DNA from: Leptospirillum sp.
GTDB taxonomy: Bacteria; Nitrospirota; Leptospirillia; Leptospirillales; Leptospirillaceae
Assembly (NCBI GenBank): GCA_027315205.1
Contig: DAHUYM010000001.1
Coordinates: forward strand, 124,001 to 188,000
Reading direction: 5' to 3'
DNA length: 64,000 nucleotides
The notes under the pieces are model-generated. The model did not search any database and was not told where the DNA came from. It was given only the letters and a program-made list of their open reading frames with translations. Below are positions 61,604 to 64,000 of this stretch, in pieces. Made by a program: the position numbers and the translations under genes. How positions within the stretch are numbered: the first letter of the stretch is position 1; every line of letters begins with the position of its first letter.

Positions 61604-62529
61604 TTGTGAGACATTTCCTCAAGGTAACGTTCCGCATCGATGGCCGCCATGCATCCGCTGCCGGCCGCGGTGATCGCCTGCCGATAGACGGGGTCCTGGA
61701 CGTCCCCGGCAGCAAAGATCCCCGGAACCGAGGTCTTAGAACCTCCTAGGGTCTTGACGTATCCTTGCCCGTCCATCTCCACGATGCCCTTCAAAAACGA
61801 GCTGTTCGGAGTGTGGCCGATTCCCAGGAAAAAACCCTCGCAGGCGATCTCGCTGATCTCCCCTGTCTTGGTATCTTTGAGGCGGGCTCCCACGACATGT
61901 CCTTTCGAAGGATCCAGAACTTCGACAACCTCCTTGTTCCAGACAAATCGGATCTTCGGATTGGCGTGGGCCCTTTCCTGCATGATCTTCGAGGCCCGAA
62001 GGGAATCCCTTCTGTGGATAATCGTGACCGTCTTCCCGAACCGGGTCAGGAACATCGCTTCTTCGATAGCGGTATCCCCTCCCCCGATGACGACGATGTT
62101 CCGGTCTTTAAAAAAGAACCCGTCGCATGTCGCGCACGCGGACACACCCTGACCCATCAAGGATTTTTCGGATGGAAGCCCCAGGTATTTCGCCGACGCC
62201 CCGGAGGCGACGATCAGCGTTTGTGTCCTTACGGGATCGCCATCGTCGCAGTGGATGACGACCGTGTCCTCCTCTTTCTCCACCTTTTCGACCATCCGGC
62301 TTTCAAAACGGGTCCCGAACCGGATGACCTGGGCTTTCATATGTTCGATCAGCTCAGGTCCGGTGACACCGGTCGGGAAACCCGGAAAATTGTCCACGTC
62401 CGTCGTGGTCGTCAGTTGTCCTCCCGACTGGGGTCCTTCGATCACCACGGGTGAAAGAAACGCGCGAGCCGAATATAAAGCCGCCGTCAGTCCGGCGGGA
62501 CCCGATCCCAAAATCACGACTTTTTCCAA
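61600..62529 (-). CDS. trxB: Thioredoxin reductase
   Basis: TrxB passes electrons from NADPH to thioredoxin. The 309-residue protein has the FAD motif GSGPAGLTAALYSAR at the start, the redox CATCDG near residue 136, the NADPH motif GGGDTAIEEAMFL near residue 153, and the final FAD segment GIFAAGDVQDPVYRQ. The start is TTG at 62529 with GGAGG five bases upstream. It lies between a TolC-family gene and two secreted or membrane proteins, one of them Cys-rich. Confidence 0.95.
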   Translation of the reverse strand: MEKVVILGSGPAGLTAALYSARAFLSPVVIEGPQSGGQLTTTTDVDNFPGFPTGVTGPELIEHMKAQVIRFGTRFESRMVEKVEKEEDTVVIHCDDGDPVRTQTLIVASGASAKYLGLPSEKSLMGQGVSACATCDGFFFKDRNIVVIGGGDTAIEEAMFLTRFGKTVTIIHRRDSLRASKIMQERAHANPKIRFVWNKEVVEVLDPSKGHVVGARLKDTKTGEISEIACEGFFLGIGHTPNSSFLKGIVEMDGQGYVKTLGGSKTSVPGIFAAGDVQDPVYRQAITAAGSGCMAAIDAERYLEEMSHK

Positions 62530-62604
62530 ACCTGCCTCCGATCCGGCCCGAACCTTATTATTTTTGCCGGGATTGATCGCTGTTCCCGTCTTAGGACTAA
62601 CCTA

Positions 62605-64000
62605 TCAACCCCCCGGTGCCGGGTCAATCCCGGACGAACGCATCCTTGAAGGACGAACGACTCCCTGTTTCGTCACGAATTCGGGATAATCGAGACCACT
62701 GGCAAATTTCAGTGCCGCCCGGTCAACGCCGAGATGGTACTGGGATATGGCCAGGCTCGCCTCGGTGTCGAGGAGATAAACCTCTGCAAGTGTCAATGCG
62801 ACAATGGAAATCAGGTTTGCCTGGTATTTCTTGTTCGCAAGAACAAGACCCAACCTGGCTTCCTTGACGGCTTTCTCATAAGCCACAATATCCGCCGTAT
62901 CGCTCCGGATTCGCTCGTAGGCCCTTATGACCTGGAACCGGACTCGGATTTTCCAGTCGCGGAGATGATACTTGTCTTCGAGGGACAATTCCCTGGCATT
63001 TGCGACTCTTCCGCGAATCAATCCTCCGGTATACAGTGGAACGGTCATCATTGCGCCTGCCGTCCACCACCCCGGCGCATAGCTCTGTCCGGACACCATA
63101 TTCCCAAGATATCCGTAGGATCCGAACGCCGAGATGTAAGGGTAATGGAGAGCTTTTTCGGACTTCGTTTTTTCCACGTGCCCCGCATACTGATTCTGCA
63201 CCGAAAGCAGTTCCGGCCGTCTCTTGATACCTCCCTGAATCAGCCCTTCCAAAGCTACGGGAGGGAGATACGAAGGATCCTGATTCAGGAGCTCGTAATC
63301 CTTCCGGCTTCTCTTTCCCAATCCCATCGTTTCGTTCAGGCGCGCCAACCGGGTCTTCAAGTCGCTTTCCTCATCCACAAGAAGAGCCTGGGCCTTCTCG
63401 TAGTCGACGACTGCCAGGTCGTAATCCAGTCGGGACTTATAGTCCGCCTTATAGAGTGCGTGGGTCAGTTCCTTCACCAAAGACCTCTGTTCCAGATTCT
63501 TCTGATAAACCTCGATGAGCTTCCGGTCGAGGATCACATGGTAATAGGCTTCACGGATCTGCAGAATGACCCAGGCGTCCCGCACCAGGAGCATGTTCGT
63601 CGCAGCCTTTTCCAAATCTTTCCGGAACGACGTCTGGTGCTCGTATTTTCCGAAGTCGTACAGGAGCTGGGTGACACCAAGGGTCGCATCAAATGTCTGG
63701 GAAGCGTTATTCAAACCGTTCTGCCCCAGTGGCCCCATCGCATCGAACGTCGACGGCATGACCGGAGAATATTGATAGGCATTGTTAAAAGGACGGTTGT
63801 TGACCCCGGGATTGCCGGTTCCAAAAAGACCCGCAGCCCCCACGTTCGGAAGAAAATGCGCCTGAGCTATCTGGACGTTCGATTGTGCACGGGCGACACT
63901 GTGCTTGTACCAGAACAGCTTCGGATGATGCGTCAGACCGAAGAATATGGCCTTTTCGAGAGTCAGCCTTTCGGGCGGCTGGGAAGCATCGGTGTCGGAA
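62605..64000 (-). CDS. TolC-family outer-membrane efflux protein, 5' end cut off
   Basis: The frame continues to the right edge, so the N-terminus is missing; about 465 residues are visible. The opening RLTLEKAIFFGLTHHPKL matches the start of the first TolC repeat, and long amphipathic helices with LYKADYKSRLDYDLA and LGLVLANKKYQANLISIVAL mark the coiled-coil barrel. Such proteins form the outer-membrane channel of efflux pumps or type I secretion. Partner genes must lie outside the window. It is upstream of trxB by about 75 bases on the same strand. Confidence 0.88.
   Translation of the reverse strand, partial: SDTDASQPPERLTLEKAIFFGLTHHPKLFWYKHSVARAQSNVQIAQAHFLPNVGAAGLFGTGNPGVNNRPFNNAYQYSPVMPSTFDAMGPLGQNGLNNASQTFDATLGVTQLLYDFGKYEHQTSFRKDLEKAATNMLLVRDAWVILQIREAYYHVILDRKLIEVYQKNLEQRSLVKELTHALYKADYKSRLDYDLAVVDYEKAQALLVDEESDLKTRLARLNETMGLGKRSRKDYELLNQDPSYLPPVALEGLIQGGIKRRPELLSVQNQYAGHVEKTKSEKALHYPYISAFGSYGYLGNMVSGQSYAPGWWTAGAMMTVPLYTGGLIRGRVANARELSLEDKYHLRDWKIRVRFQVIRAYERIRSDTADIVAYEKAVKEARLGLVLANKKYQANLISIVALTLAEVYLLDTEASLAISQYHLGVDRAALKFASGLDYPEFVTKQGVVRPSRMRSSGIDPAPGG

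Noticed and set aside
1-64000. Looked for rRNA, tRNA, CRISPR arrays, insertion sequences, phage genes and attachment sites
   Set aside because: None seen: no repeat-spacer pattern, no transposase or integrase motif, and no tRNA-like cloverleaf recognised by eye. A tRNA scan would be a stronger test.

Overview
The window looks like a contiguous piece of the chromosome of a Gram-negative, GC-rich bacterium that is rich in housekeeping genes. I see no rRNA, tRNA, insertion sequence, phage or CRISPR array. The protein set suggests a Nitrospirota bacterium close to Leptospirillum: System II cytochrome c maturation (ResB/CcsA/CcdA with TlpA-like thioredoxins), an MCE protein ending in a barrel-like domain, a UbiC/UbiA/UbiE quinone set without visible flavin hydroxylases, and many GTG and TTG starts. 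The genus is an inference from remembered family resemblance; a 16S gene or a protein search would settle it. Most genes lie on the minus strand in long, tightly packed operons, with 1- to 4-base stop/start overlaps at many junctions.

Layout, left to right. 1-11441 (minus): one long array read from a YajR-like exporter and a K+ channel through argD-argF-argG-argH, a tiny LptM-like lipoprotein, lysA, a membrane protein, dapA, dapB and a partial FAH-family gene. It joins late arginine synthesis to the lysine/diaminopimelate branch. 11570-15832 (minus): ubiE, a B12-type radical SAM gene, ubiC, ubiA and two very small membrane proteins. 15979-17532 (plus): a Ppx/GppA phosphatase, convergent with two tandem thymidylate-kinase-like paralogues. 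19005-19529: a lipoprotein, divergent from the plus-strand operon rpiB-glyA-nrdR-priA (19606-23848).

23793-30706 (minus): an M50-like protease with CBS domains, a geranylgeranyl-reductase-like flavoprotein, and the cytochrome c assembly set resB, ccsA, two tlpA-like genes and ccdA. 30903-38120 (minus): rpsB-tsf-pyrH-frr-alr-mlaE-mlaF-MCE, linking translation, wall precursor and lipid transport genes. 38311-40602: argC-argJ. 40685-43768: ferredoxin, a second B12-type radical SAM gene, rplM and rpsI, closed by a clear terminator. 44255-45949 (plus): a CcmI-like lipoprotein, folB and a membrane protein.

45963-53719 (minus): the cell-shape cluster mreB-mreC-mreD-mrdA-rodA followed by rng, with an RDD protein upstream. 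53857-59744 (minus): yyaL, an esterase, def, fmt, htpX and rpe. 59894-64000 (minus): a partial TolC-family gene, trxB, a DUF1499-like protein and a secreted beta-propeller in which six of seven repeats carry a cysteine pair.

The strongest candidates for undescribed biology are: the paired kinase-like proteins opposite Ppx/GppA, one of which has lost the Asp-Arg motif; the ubi operon containing a radical SAM gene; the cysteine-pair propeller beside trxB; and the MCE-barrel fusion. All coordinates and motifs were read by eye, and no database search was run.
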